In this document: positions 40,351-50,486 of the stretch, piece by piece | Position numbering within the stretch: position 1 is the stretch's first letter | How the letters are laid out: every line of letters begins with the position of its first letter | NCBI RefSeq assembly: GCF_041734735.1 | Contig: NC_134883.1 | Span: 9,692,810-9,756,809, forward strand | Length of the DNA: 64,000 bases | DNA from: Babylonia areolata | Lineage: Eukaryota; Mollusca; Gastropoda; Neogastropoda; Buccinidae | Reading direction: 5' to 3' | The notes under the pieces: generated by a model | The model's input: only the letters and a program-made list of their open reading frames with translations | Told to the model about the DNA's origin: nothing | The model's database searches: none | Made by a program: the position numbers and the translations under genes

Positions 40351-43300
40351 GTTCCAATATCCTGTTGCTCCCACAGTGAAGGCATGCATACACTCACATA
40401 CCTCATCCTCTACCCCACCTCCCCCCGCACTCCCACCTCCCCTCACACACACACGTACACAGATCTCTCCTGACACTTGTGTACACTTACACTCTCGCGC
40501 ATTCATAAACGCACTCAAAAGCACAGACCCACACATCCACACAAACACACACATCCACACACGCACAGAGGCTGCCACTGACTGGCCGCAAGAGGGATGG
40601 GAAAAGATCTCTGATGCCAAGAACGTGGCGTCTAGTGTGTTGCTCAGTCTATTGTATTTGGAAAGGCCCACAGAGACTCTGTTCCGTTTTGAAGAAATTT
40701 GCGCAATGCTTTTATTTCTTTGAGGCGATCGATGGTGTGATGGCCTTGTACCTGTTCTTTTTGGTATTTTTTGACTTTTCTGAGGATTTCCGATTTTCCT
40801 AGATGTAGGCCGCTCGTTGGTGTTGCGTTACCAGCAAGTCTGTCAGCTCGCTCATTTCCCTTAACACCTGCATGTCCCGGGCAGTATGACCATGTGAGTT
40901 TTTTAATCTGAAAGTTGCGCATTGCCTTATGCCACTCTGGGCTTCCCATTCCGTTTTCAATTTTCTGTATGAGGTTCATTGAGTCGGTTAGAATCATGGC
41001 ATGTTGGTTTCCGGGCGTATGGATGGACGATAGCCACTGGAGGGCATGTGTCGCAGCTTCAACTTCCATCGTTAGGCTGGAGGTTGTGACTTTGTAGGCA
41101 GCATTCTCTTCCCAAATTGTTTTTCCATTTTGTTTCGCAGTGAATCCCCAGCCACACTGGTCTTTGGTGACTGAGCCATCTGTGTATATGATGATGTCCT
41201 CTTCTTTACTGTTTTCTTCTATGAGTAGCTTCACTTCCGCATCTGTTTTGCTCTCTGGCCATTCCCGACAATGTCTTCCTAGAGTGGGTGAAATGACTGT
41301 GTTGAATAGATGGTTGAGGTTTTTGGGGTTTTTCTCCCATTCTTTTGTTTCTTTCAGGTCTTGTAGTCGGCATACTAGCTGGATTGTATCTTCTGCTTGT
41401 CCCATCCATGATCTTCCTCGTCCTAGACGGCTGCCTTTTGGTTCTTTGACTGCGTCATGCAGTGGGTTTTGAGGGTTTTCTAATGCTTTGAAGTAGGTCT
41501 TGACCTGTTCTAACTTGTTTCTGGCCTGCACTGAAGGAAGGTCAAGCAGGTATCGCATGGTTTCTGTGGGCGTGTCTTTTGTTGTTCCAAGGATCAGCCT
41601 CATAGCTTCATTTTGTACTCTTTCTAATTTTAGGAGGTTGCTTTGAGACGGTGTTGTTAGCCCAAGTCCGTAGTCAATCACACTGAGGACGAGTGATTGG
41701 TATAGCAGGAAGAGGTGGCGTTGTTCAATTCCTTTGGTTGCCATTGCTTTTAAGACTGAAAGGCCCTTTTTGCATTTGAGAACAGTATTTTCCGTATGTT
41801 TTCTGAAGGTCAGCATCCTGTCGAAGTGTATTCCTAGGTAGCGTAGGCATTCAGTTTTCTCAATTTGAATTCCATCGAATGACACAGAAGGTGGTGATTT
41901 GCTCGCGGTTTTGTTGTTGAGGGTGCACAGCAACGTTTGGGCTTTCGCTGGATTGATGGAAGATCCTGTGTCTTTGCACCTTTGAGCAATATTGCACTAT
42001 GGAACACATGCATGGAACAAATGACACAGTACTTACCGGACTGTCCATCCTGTGAAGGCCAGGGTGATGACTTGTGTGGGTGTGTCTGTTTCTGACATGT
42101 TTTCCTCTGCACAGAACTTGGCTGCATGGCTTTCTGCAAACCCCTGGAACACCAACACAAACAGTGCTTTGTTTATCCTTTTGTCTGCATTTGTATGTGT
42201 TTGTACTTTTGAAAACTGAAAGCATACTAGTCACCTCATTTCTAAGGTGTCATTTTCTACTACGAGTCTAAAGGTTTCTTATATTTTCGTTCTGTTTTGT
42301 TTGGTTGCTTGCTCGCTCACTTTTTGTTTCTTTGCCTGTTTGTTTTCTGTTGGTTTTTACATTGATTAATTAAGCGTTTCTATAGCACATGCAAATAAAT
42401 GAAACACATTTGTTAGCATTTTAGTTTTCTGTTGGTTTTTGATGTGGATGAATAAAATGAAATGTTTCCACAGAACATGCAAAGGAAATACAACAATTTT
42501 ATTAAAGTTTCAGACTGTAGGTGTACATGGTGCCTTCTAGAGGTAATGGTTGCCAGCCATATCATTGTATGCATTCTCAATCCAAAGCTGATTCTTCTGC
42601 TAAGTGTGGTTTTTTTGTTTTTTTTTCGATCATCATATTCATGCTGCCCAAATTTCACTGTACATGTTGACCTTTTGAATACTATAGAATCCATACTGTA
42701 GACCCAGTACACTGGCCATTCCACTGAATATACAGATGCATCTTTGATGAATGCCTTATTCACACTCTGACATTTATAAATGATAAGATTCTAAAACCTG
42801 CTGAAATCTGTACTTCTTTGCTCTTACAGCACTGTCAACACTGACAGGGAAAAGGTGCAATATCTACAAAACATGACACAGGTTGTATTCTATTACTTTT
42901 TGTCACAAAAGATTTCTGTTACTGAAATTTGTGCTGTTCTCACCGGGGAAAGCATGTTGCCACAGTGAAACGTACATGCAGAAATCTATTTTTTAATAAA
43001 GAGAAAAAACCCAACAACAAAGAAACAAGCATACAAAAATGATTAAATAGAAACAGACAGAGAGAGAAGCCTGAGCCACGAACCCATGTCTCCAGCTGTG
43101 TGTAGGCGAGGTCTGGAAGGTGCTGGGCACAGCGTCTGAGAGCTGCGACACGCTGCAGGAAACTCTGCCTCAGATCCTCCACGTCATGCAGCCCCACCTT
43201 CAGGAAGGCTTCTGCAACGGATCATGCAGGACTGCTGTCACTAGCAGCACGGTATGAGTTAACATGCTGTCATTGGCAGCACAGTATATTGTCACTGGCT

Positions 43301-45194
43301 GCACAGAATGAGTTAACATGCTTTCAATGGCAGCACAGTAAAAATTAACACACTGACACTGGCAGCGCATATAACATGCTTTCAATGGTAGCACAGTATA
43401 AATTAACACAATGTCACTGGCAGCGCAGTTTAAATCAACACGCACACACTGTCACTGGCAGCACAATGCAAATTAACACACAGTCACTGGCAGCAAATTT
43501 AACACACTTTCAATGACACCACAGTATTAATTAACACACAGTCACTGGCAGCACAGTACGAATTAACACACTGTTACTGGCAGCACAGTATGAATTAATA
43601 GACTGTCACTGGCAGTACAGTATGAATTAACACACTGTCTTTGGTAGCACAGTGTGAATTAACACACAGTCACTGGCATCACAGTATGAGTTGACACACT
43701 CTCTCTGGCAGCACAGTGGGAAATAACACACAGTCACAAGAAGCACAGTGTGATCTGTGAATTAACTAACATACTGTCACTGACAACACAGTGTGAATTT
43801 TCACACTGTCACTGACAGCACATTGTGAATAGTCACTGACAGAACAGTATAAATTAACAAATCTACTTCAGAAACATGAACTTAAGTGAACAAAAGCCAA
43901 CTAAGTGTAGGCCTACGCTCTTTCTGAAAGGGGCTGGACACATGCAGTACCAATATCAAATACACCCACAAACCTACACACTACATAATGTACATATAAT
44001 AAACACATCCACATACCTATAAAAAAAAACACCCAACTAATTTAGTAATAATATACACACTGATACTCCTATATATAACGTACTATGTATAATGTACAAA
44101 CAATAAACACATATATATACATTCCTATATATAACCTAATGTACTGATGTAGTGATAGAATGAGGAAGCCTTAAAGTCAAGAATACAGTAGTACAGCGTA
44201 CAACTATGCAAGTCCATGTTTGTTACTTTTAAGCAAAAGAAAACCCGACACTGCCAAAGATAAGAAGAAACAGAAACCAACTATTGTCTGCAAGAGTACA
44301 TACAGAATTCATCACAAATCTTTTTTCCTCTGTCGTCATTTTTGTTACTTACGTCCTTCTCCATGCTCCCCCCCCTCTACCACATGACCCGCACCCCCAT
44401 CTCCCTCTTCCATTCAGGCAAAGCCCCCAGTCAGCCGACTATTACTGCATGTGCCAGCTACAGCTCTAACACAGCTTTTGAACACTCTATGCTAATAACT
44501 TTCTCTCATTCCACACTGAGTAACAGCTGTTCATCAAGAAGTGGGAAAAAGGGAAGGGAGGGAGGATAGCAGAAGAATAATTGAAAAAACAACAACAACA
44601 ACAAAAACACGAAAAAACAAACAACGAAGCAAAAAAGAAAGAAAGCATCAGGAGAAAATGAAACGTTTTCTATGATCTCTTTCATTCTCCAGAATACAAA
44701 CCTGGACAAGGATTGACTGCCAACGTACAAAACTTCTCATGCGCTGTCAACAGTTTGTTCTGCAGCTCCTCACAGGCTTTGTGGTCTGCAAATAAGACAA
44801 AAGCTGAGTAAGGCCACAATAAATAATTCTGCTGTGAAAAGTGGGAAAAAAATCTTTCATAAACTATAGGAAAGGGGAAAAAAAAGTGAGAGCAACAGAA
44901 CTGACTCATTTTGTTAACAGCTTTCTTCAAACTTTGCCGAAAACAGACTATCATTGTGTTAACACTGTAAAGTGTTAATCACCTGTGTTCAATATTCACA
45001 CTTCACTTGGTTTCATCATGTGATACTTAAAGCATAGCTGACTAAATGCCAGCATCAAGATCAAGAACTCTTTCACCATGTACATGAAAGTACCGATCCT
45101 GCACAGCAAGTTTTGACAGAATGAACTGCAATGAATGCTGATCCATTTTTGACTCACTTTGTTTACACAAGTGAGTTTTAACCCGGTGTTCGGT

Positions 45195-45225
<31 letters not shown>

Positions 45226-48200
45226 CCGTGTGTCTGTGTGTCCATGGTAAACTTTAACATTGACATTTTCTCTGCAAATACTTTGTCAGTTGACACCAAA
45301 TTAGGCATAAAAATAGGAAAAATTCAGTTCTTTCCAGTCATCTTGTTTAAAACAATATTGCACCTCTGGGATGGGCACAAAAAAAATAAAAAAGAAGCCT
45401 AATTATATGCAAACTGCATTTACTGTTATATTTATATTTTTTGTATTCTCTGAACTTGGCACTTTGACCTCTTATTCTGACACAACTAGAGGAGTCATTA
45501 TTATCATTTTTTGTTCAAACAGGAACTCCTTTTGCTAAGCACGGAATTTTTATTTATTTTGCAAACGTTTTGGTGCAGATAATAAAAAAGGGAAATTACT
45601 CTGTAATTAATGCTAGGGGACTTAATTTATCACAAGTGAGTCTTGAAGGCCTTGCCTCTCTTGTTACTCACATGTTGCAGCATCTGATTTGGTAGGCATG
45701 GTACCGCAAAGATGTGCACTGCAGGCAGTGCAGTGAAGCATGTCATACTCATTGTTCTCCCATCCAAAACGACTACACACCAACGGGGATAGCTCTGGTG
45801 GTTTTGCAAACCAGGTAATTGGGTGACAATGGTTAAGGTCAACATTTACTTCATAAGGTCACTAGCCTGTTTGATGCTACACCAATTAATGATATCTTCC
45901 ACACTACGCCGTAACTTCAGTTCATCTTATAATGAAGTGAACATTACTGTTATCGCTAAAACAACATCTCAGATTATCAAATACAAACACATACACACTA
46001 AGGATAGGAATGATTTTTTAAGACCGCAACCATTCGCGATTCCACTCCTCTGTACAATAACAAAACCGGAGTATTTTGTCAAAGTATCAATGCATAATGG
46101 TTTTAATCATTTCACAGAAAAACAAATTCATACTAAATATCAAAATTATGGACAAAATATCAAAACTGTTTTTTTTACCAAATGTGTTGATAGTACATTA
46201 ACATTGTCTCAATTCTTTAGGTTTTTCTCAAGTATTCTATCGGGAAAAAAACAAAAACTTGATAATTTAAAATCAAAGACTGAATACAACAACAACAAAA
46301 ACACACATATATATACATTACTTTTCCATCTATTTAACAAAATCTTGTGGCTTGCTTTGTAAGTATACTGTATAGTCCAGCAAATGCTATGCACTTCTCA
46401 ACCCAATATTTCTGTTCAATTACGCCACCCACAATTACATTCTTGAATGCTTCTCTGATTTTCCTTCTGAAATGTCAGTTTTTCTGTTCAAGATTTTTAT
46501 GTTGAGAAATATATAATCTTGAGGTGGGTTCTTTGGAATGCAACCTGCTTAGCATGGCTCTCCCATCATCAGTACAAGTTAACACTATTTACATTATAAA
46601 CACAGTTAGTTTTTACAATGACAAAAAAAGAGCATGGAGCACCGTGTCAACATATCATAACATCACTTCATAATCTACAGACATGTACACAATTTATAGA
46701 CACAGACACTGTCAACTCAGCATTCTTATTCTCGCCCAGTCATACTCATTCAAAAAAATGCATTGAAAAAAAAAAGGATATGGAGAAGGTCTCAACACGC
46801 TTGAGAAAGCTTGCAAAAGTTCTCCTGTTGGATGCTACCTCTGGAGATACTGCATCAAAGCCAGGACTCTCTGAAGGTGATCCTCTCTGACGTGGGGGTG
46901 TTTTTGTGCTATCAGGTGAGGTCAACTTCTCAGGTCTGAAATACACTCTGTCAATGAAACAACTGTACTCTTCTGCAAAATATCCAACAAACTGATAGAT
47001 ATGGACCCAAATTCATAGTTCTGAGTCATATTGAGCAAATAAAAATCCTTACTGGGAACTAGTACAGTATGTAACAAAGAAACTAAACATCACAAGAAGT
47101 TTGTGTGCTTCTGATTAAAATGTGCTTTGAAAACAGTATCTGCTACTATAATGCTAGATAGAATCAACATAACTGGTTTAAAGAAAAGTTGACACTAAAC
47201 AAAATTTACCTGTTATTTAATCTTAATGAAAAATGAACAAAATAAGTTTACTAGACATGATCAAATCAGTCAGTGTCCATTTGTCTTAGCAGAGTATTTT
47301 CTTCAAAAGGAAATTTTTCCGAAAATTTATGCTCATCTTGTTCTTTATTAAAAATATTTGTGTTCTGAATCATGACTCTTTGTTGCATGAAGTGAGTAGT
47401 CTTTTCCATGAACACTGCAACTACTTTGAAATTTAACTGAGACTGCATGTTTAGTGAGTTTTGAAGGCCCAGCCTTTGGGTAGGGTAAGTTATTTTATTT
47501 ATCTTCAAAACATACAAGAGTACTCTTCTTGCTTTTCATCAATGCCCTCCGAGACTAACTTCTGGCAAAGACTCATCTTTCTGCAGATGACTGCATTGTC
47601 TACCAGACTATTAAAGCAAAGGTGCACTGTCAACTGCTCCAGGCCAACACCACACTGGCAGCCTAGAACAATAGGACAATAAATGGGGAATATTCCATCT
47701 TCAAAAGATATGAAGCCAGGATCCAGCAACCCCATTACCTTCCATTACAACTTGATGTTGAAGGGTCACTCTGAAACATTTGGACAACTCTAAATACCCA
47801 GGCGTCAAGATAACAACAATCTTAAAGTGGAATCATCATACTGATAGTACTAGAATTACAAAGATTAGGCAAATGGCATAGCTGGCTTCCAGAGAAGAAA
47901 TCTGAAGGTAAAGAACAGAGCAAAAAAGACTGAGTCATTAACACATAAAATGTACAAACTGCTACAACTCCATCTGGAATAGTACTGCACTGTTTGTAAT
48001 CCCTACACTGGAAACAAAACATGAATGACAGAAGCAATACAAAGGAGAGCAGCAAGACACATTTCCAACCAGTATGAAAGGACCTGCAGTGCTACTGCCC
48101 TGCTTCAAGACCTCAACTCTCGTCCCAGAAATCAAGGCACACTAACCCTCAAGTTCAGCTTCATCTAGTATACAAAATTATCAACAGTCAACATACCCTC

Positions 48201-50161
48201 TGACCCCTACTTTACCCCTGGCCATAACAGAACCTATCTCAAACGTTTCAAAAATGTTCAGGTACTACTCCACCAGAACAAAAGTGTCTATATAGCCTTT
48301 TCTCTAGAGATGTTCCAATCTGGAATTCCTTGCCAGTAACAGCAACTGGGGGTCCTACTTTATTTCTTTAAAGAGGGAGCTGAGAGTACTGTCCTTTTAT
48401 CAATATTAACTGTCCCATGTTTTACAGGCATGTAAAGCACTGGCGAAAAATCCCTGGAATCTGACTTAAGAATCACACAGTTGGACAGTTTTCTGCCTTT
48501 CTACTCACACTCTGGCTTTACTGACAGAGTGCCAAGAGCATAAGGAACTTATTTCTGGGTGCAAAAGATGGGAAAGGAGAGGGGGGAAGTGAAGGGGGAA
48601 TGCACAAGGGGGTCTCACATAGGGAAACTTATTTTTCAGACATCAGCGGCCAGATGCCCTGTGACCTGACCAGCAAGTTTATTTTCATTGTTTAAATGCT
48701 TATTCCTGACTGATGTAGGCTGTTAAACTTAGAACCCACATGAGCTATTATGATGAAGCAAAAATTATACTAATATCAACTGGATTGGTCTGCCACCTTC
48801 CCTTTGACGGACAGCGCAAATCTCAAATATGAATAGGTGAGCCGGCAACACATTACACAGGATTATTTTCTGAAACTTGCTAAACTGTCGGTTTTTATAA
48901 TCATTTGATTCAATCATCAGATGTTCAGGTATCATTAAAAATATATCTGTGCAAATGTATCTATAGAGGTTTTAGTGTTTGTGGTCTGCCAGAATGCGAT
49001 ACGGTATACTGTTTATTTCTGTGATGAAAATTTGGTATAAAGCTGCCATTTTCCAAACAGAATCTGAAAAGGAAAAACCCAAAACACACTTGTTTTATAT
49101 TGTGCTTTTATGTTTTAGCAAGTATAATTTACCCAAAATAGGGCCAATGAAGGCCAGGGCTGTGCCTGTCATGGTTAGCCCTCAGGGATAGAACTAAAAA
49201 AGTTAGCCTGGGTGGAGATGTAAAAACCTGGTTCAGCACTCGTTTATTCACAATTTCTTTGCTTTGATTATTATTTTCATTTCATTTCATTATCAGTTAT
49301 GCTCTGGGTTTTGTACACATCATACTGTATCAGTATCAGTATCAGTAGCTCAAGGAGGCATCACTGCGTTCGGACAAATCCATATACACTGAACCACATC
49401 TGCCAAGCAGATGCCTGACCAGCAGCGTAACCCAACATCATACTGAGAAATGGCAAATGACATGGTTTGAAGGTGGCTGGAATTTATGCAAATTTAACAA
49501 ACAACTTAACAAATACAAATCATATCCACCATGAGAAGGAACAGATGTGGTGTATGTGAGAGTGTGTGTGATTTCCACGGTGTCTGTGTCAAACACTGAT
49601 GTAAAAGGTTAACAACAGCCACGTTGGAAATATAGACTCTCTCTGAAACTGATCAGTCGATATCATCATGATCATTATCTTAATCATTTAATGGTAATAT
49701 AGCTCGTTTTTTTTAGGAATATGATATTAACCATTAATCAAAAATGTCATTGTTTTCAGTGTTCTAGTCTTCCACTCGGTTAATATTTCTGTAGATCGAT
49801 ACAGATCAAGTGCACCAACAGTCGGGTACAGGGTTCAAACCTTGACATAATTAAGAAACCAAGCTATATCTTAATTTCTTTTCAGCGCCCTAGACTCACT
49901 GAACTCAAACCAGAACAACCAACAGACTTAAATGTTCATACCACAACAGCTAGTTTCAGTTTCAGAATAGTCCACACCCTCTGTTGTCACTGATATTACA
50001 ATCTATTTTTCCTTTATTGTCATGATCCGATTTATATGTTATACAAATACAGCACTGGAAAGTATTACTTACGAAGTTGGATGGGGACGTTTTTCACTGT
50101 CGTAAAGAAAAGACGATAAAATATCTCTCACGCGCTGTGGTGTTACAGTCTGCTCAGCCAT
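32670..50161 (-). CDS. ZC3HC1: zinc finger C3HC-type protein 1 (NIPA-like)
   Basis: Orthologue of human NIPA/ZC3HC1, a nuclear zinc-finger protein known as an SCF F-box-like subunit in mitotic entry and as a nuclear basket component. Exons on the minus strand, in order: 50161-50073, 46935-46782, 45822-45672, 44785-44702, 43211-43084, 42143-42037, 38343-38172, 34760-34419, 32792-32670. Lengths sum to 1350 nt (449 aa plus stop) and every phase joins. Recognised parts: TPQRVRDIL near the N-terminus; RVETFS; the C3HC finger (LSPLVCSRFGW, LHCTACSAHLCG, LLTAHEKFC); a second finger region with VCSLCRRQVGLWNF and DPVGSHHTWCPWV. The ATG at 50161 has a GAAAATGG context. Human is 502 aa; the snail lacks the segment around human ISLLLHLL, and exon 8 has a proline/threonine-rich GC-rich linker. 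Intron 2 is AT-AC. Confidence 0.95.
32879..32906. repeat. poly(A) tract in ZC3HC1 intron 8
   Basis: A run of about 28 A between exon 9 and the intron 8 minisatellite. Confidence 0.85.
33215..33290 (+). mobile_element. Deu-type SINE 3' end at the edge of the minisatellite
   Basis: AGAGCAGCTTGAATTTCACC, AAATCTGTTGTGGCAC and then AAT-rich pentamers match the 3' end of the element at 28311-28693, here in plus orientation. Its AATAC-type tail merges into the tandem array to the right. Confidence 0.7.
33457..34418 (-). repeat. 58-bp minisatellite copying the exon 8 splice donor
   Basis: Ten units start at exact 58-bp steps (33457, 33515, ... 33979), followed by about six more divergent units of variable length, flush up to exon 8. 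Read in gene direction, most units hold AACAG|GTGAGAGGCAGG, identical to the real donor of exon 8 at 34418. The 58-bp units also carry TTCCTTTTAG and ACAG|GTAAAC. Divergent units contain AATACAATGC-type sequence like the SINE tail. Confidence 0.95.
34838..34905 (+). mobile_element. SINE head fragment (GGGCGCAATAGCC family)
   Basis: ATGGGCCCAATAGCCAAGCA and ATGGACTTTCAATCTGAGGG match the tRNA-like head of the element at 36353. Only the head is present. Confidence 0.65.
34910..35350 (+). mobile_element. SINE head fragment split by a second SINE
   Basis: The head GGGCGCAACAGCCCAGTGGT runs to TTGGACTTT at about 34956. It resumes at about 35313 with GGACTTTTGATCTGAGGGTC. The interruption is the minus-strand element below. 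Confidence 0.75.
34956..35312 (-). mobile_element. tRNA-headed SINE, full length, nested
   Basis: Minus strand: GGGAGCAATAGCCGAGTGGT (A box), GGGTTCAAATCACGG (B box), ATCTTTAACG-type core in reverse, and a (GAA)n tail at the left end. TGGACTTT on both sides is a likely target duplication inside the older copy's tRNA head. Confidence 0.8.
35690..35830. repeat. trinucleotide-rich tract
   Basis: AAT, GAT, AAC and CCA/CTA triplets in succession. Beyond it, 35350-35690 shows nothing recognisable. Confidence 0.8.
35935..36106. repeat. CA and (TA)n microsatellites
   Basis: (CA)n at about 35935-35962 and 36044-36062, and (TA)n at about 36064-36106. A 23-bp direct repeat (ATTGAAACAAACACAATCG core) follows at 36208-36250. 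Confidence 0.9.
36353..36875 (+). mobile_element. tRNA-headed SINE, long copy
   Basis: The head GGGCGCAATAGCCCACTGGT with B box GGGTTCGAATC is followed by the same core as the nested element (TCAAATATGCATGTTAAAGA). The 3' part, TAAAGCGCTTGAACTTGG and GTGCTACATAAATATCCATA, resembles LINE-type tails. It may be composite. Confidence 0.75.
36893..37115 (-). mobile_element. LINE 3' UTR fragment
   Basis: Minus-strand sequence matches the 3' UTR of the LINE at 1285-2126: GAGAGTGGGGTCGTAACTCG, a (T)AGCCCAGTTAG-type stretch, and GATGGTCATAGTGGGACAGG. Severely 5'-truncated. Confidence 0.75.
37136..37258 (-). repeat. 24-bp tandem repeat in ZC3HC1 intron 7
   Basis: Five units of about 24 bp sharing ACTGTCATATTCC, with starts at 37143, 37168, 37191, 37215 and 37239. 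It adjoins the 52-bp array. Confidence 0.9.
37262..38178 (-). repeat. 52-bp minisatellite copying the exon 7 end, split by a transposon
   Basis: The motif CTGAG/CTCAG-AACNAAC recurs at 37293, 38021, 38073 and 38127 and meets exon 7 at 38179. In gene direction a unit reads like the exon 7 end and donor (CTGAGAAAAATT|GTAAGTACA) plus about 30 bp. Decoys are decayed to TATAAG, GTAGGA or TTTAAG. Removing the 676-bp insertion makes the 37293-38021 step exactly 52 bp. Confidence 0.9.
37330..38009 (+). mobile_element. piggyBac-type non-autonomous element
   Basis: TTAA target sites at 37330-37333 and 38006-38009 flank ends reading CCCTTT... and ...AGAGGG. The interior holds a short frame, starting at 37728, with GSDHGEESGESDP, the acidic style of a piggyBac transposase N-terminus, but no catalytic domain. 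The body is more GC-rich at its left end than the host intron. It sits inside the 52-bp array and restores its period exactly when removed, so the borders are firm. Confidence 0.85.
39452..39514 (+). repeat. A-tailed dispersed repeat, copy 2
   Basis: GAGCGGCGTGGGAGTAATGC and GGTGCAGATGATGGGGCAG followed by an A-rich tail; matches 11955-12018. Confidence 0.6.
39628..39755 (+). mobile_element. short TCAG-start SINE-like element, copy 5 (full)
   Basis: All blocks of the family are present, from CAGTTTCAGTTTCAG to TTAGTCAGGCTTTGAG. Followed by an AAAAC-rich tract to about 39790. Confidence 0.9.
39815..40350. repeat. cluster of AAAT, AAT, CA and TA simple repeats
   Basis: (AAAT)n at about 39823-39845 and 39910-39935, AAT-rich sequence between, (CA)n at about 40087-40118 and 40191-40220, and (TA)n at about 40307-40349. 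CA-rich sequence continues to about 40565. Confidence 0.9.
40570..41995 (-). mobile_element. 5'-truncated I-type LINE with RNase H
   Basis: One open frame of over 429 codons (main part 41933-40644). It begins in the reverse transcriptase C-terminus (INPAKAQTLL, RYLGIHFDRML). It then holds a full ribonuclease H domain with acidic residues in IIYTDGSVT, TMEVEAATHA, MILTDSM and NERADRLAG. RNase H after the polymerase marks the I superclade. The unbroken frame suggests a fairly recent insertion in ZC3HC1 intron 6. The exact 3' edge near 40570 merges into CA repeats. Confidence 0.9.
42885..42975 (-). mobile_element. Deu-type SINE 3' fragment
   Basis: CTTTTTGTCACAAAAGATTT, GAAATTTGTGCTGTTCTCAC and GTTGCCACAGTG resemble the 3' end of the element at 28311-28693. 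The rest of 42144-43083 is ZC3HC1 intron 5 with nothing further recognised. Confidence 0.6.
43228..43860 (-). repeat. about 31-bp minisatellite beside exon 5 acceptor
   Basis: About 20 imperfect units containing GTCACTGGCAGCACAGTAT and GAATTAACACA. The array begins about 16 bp upstream (in gene direction) of ZC3HC1 exon 5, in intron 4. Its unit does not visibly copy exon sequence. Confidence 0.9.
45198..45226. repeat. (GT)n microsatellite
   Basis: GT tract in ZC3HC1 intron 3. The rest of 44786-45671 shows nothing else. Confidence 0.9.
45823..46781 (-). other. U12-type AT-AC intron (ZC3HC1 intron 2)
   Basis: Exon 2 ends ...GAGACCTTCTCC and the intron opens ATATCCTTT (46781 downward), the minor-spliceosome AT-AC donor consensus. 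CCTTAAC at 45838-45832 is a U12 branch site, and the intron ends AC at 45824-45823, about 10 bases later. Splicing there gives ETFS-PITWFAKP, the same length as human ETFS-SLKWAGKP. No GT donor near this point would keep the frame. Confidence 0.92.
47510..48400 (+). mobile_element. old LINE fragment (CR1/L2-like reverse transcriptase)
   Basis: Broken frames on the plus strand resemble a LINE C-terminus: ADDCIVYQT near 47585, YPGVKI-like and LKWNHHT near 47800-47840, AARHIS near 48050, and WNSLP near 48320. Several stops and frame changes mark it as old. It lies in ZC3HC1 intron 1. Confidence 0.7.
49328..49436 (+). mobile_element. short TCAG-start SINE-like element, copy 6 (3'-truncated, with TSD)
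   Basis: (TATCAG)n start, then GTAGCTCAAGGAGGCATCAC to GCGTAACCCA. It lacks the last about 25 bp. ACATCATACTG flanks both ends (about 49316-49326 and 49437-49447). The rest of 48400-50072 shows nothing recognised. Confidence 0.85.
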
Positions 50162-50461
50162 TTTCAAACGTGACTACATTGGCTTATTACTCAATTCTGC
50201 CCAAACTTCTTTTCATCTCGCGAAATCGATACTTAAAATTGTTCGCTGAGCGTAAATGTTTATTCAGCCGAAGCGTAATTATCCATTTTTTCTCTGAGGA
50301 TGTGAATGGTATCATAATTGTCAGAATGCCTTTGGGGACCGAATATCACAATGGGTCTGTGGCGTTATATCAGTGTCCTCTCAAGTTTCTCTTGTAATGA
50401 TACGTCAGATTGTGTTGTATGATATTTACTTTGTGTACTCTTCTCTGGGTTAATGCTGGTT

Positions 50462-50486
50462 TAAAAAAAAAAAAAAAAAAAAAAAG
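50462..50486. repeat. poly(A) tract
   Basis: A run of about 23 A upstream of ZC3HC1. A second A-rich tract lies at 50881-50930. The stretch 50162-51100 has no gene I can support. Confidence 0.8.

Noticed and set aside
45823-46362. 179-codon plus-strand frame in ZC3HC1 intron 2
   Set aside because: Overlaps the U12 acceptor region on the opposite strand, has AT-driven composition and no recognisable domain; a chance frame.
48704-48722. 19-bp exact match to 19253-19272 (TTCCTGACTGATGTAGGCT)
   Set aside because: No extension on either side; short enough to be a repeat relic or chance, not worth a feature.
50217-50227. CTCGCGAAATC as an E2F site upstream of ZC3HC1
   Set aside because: A single partial match; too weak without conservation or occupancy data.
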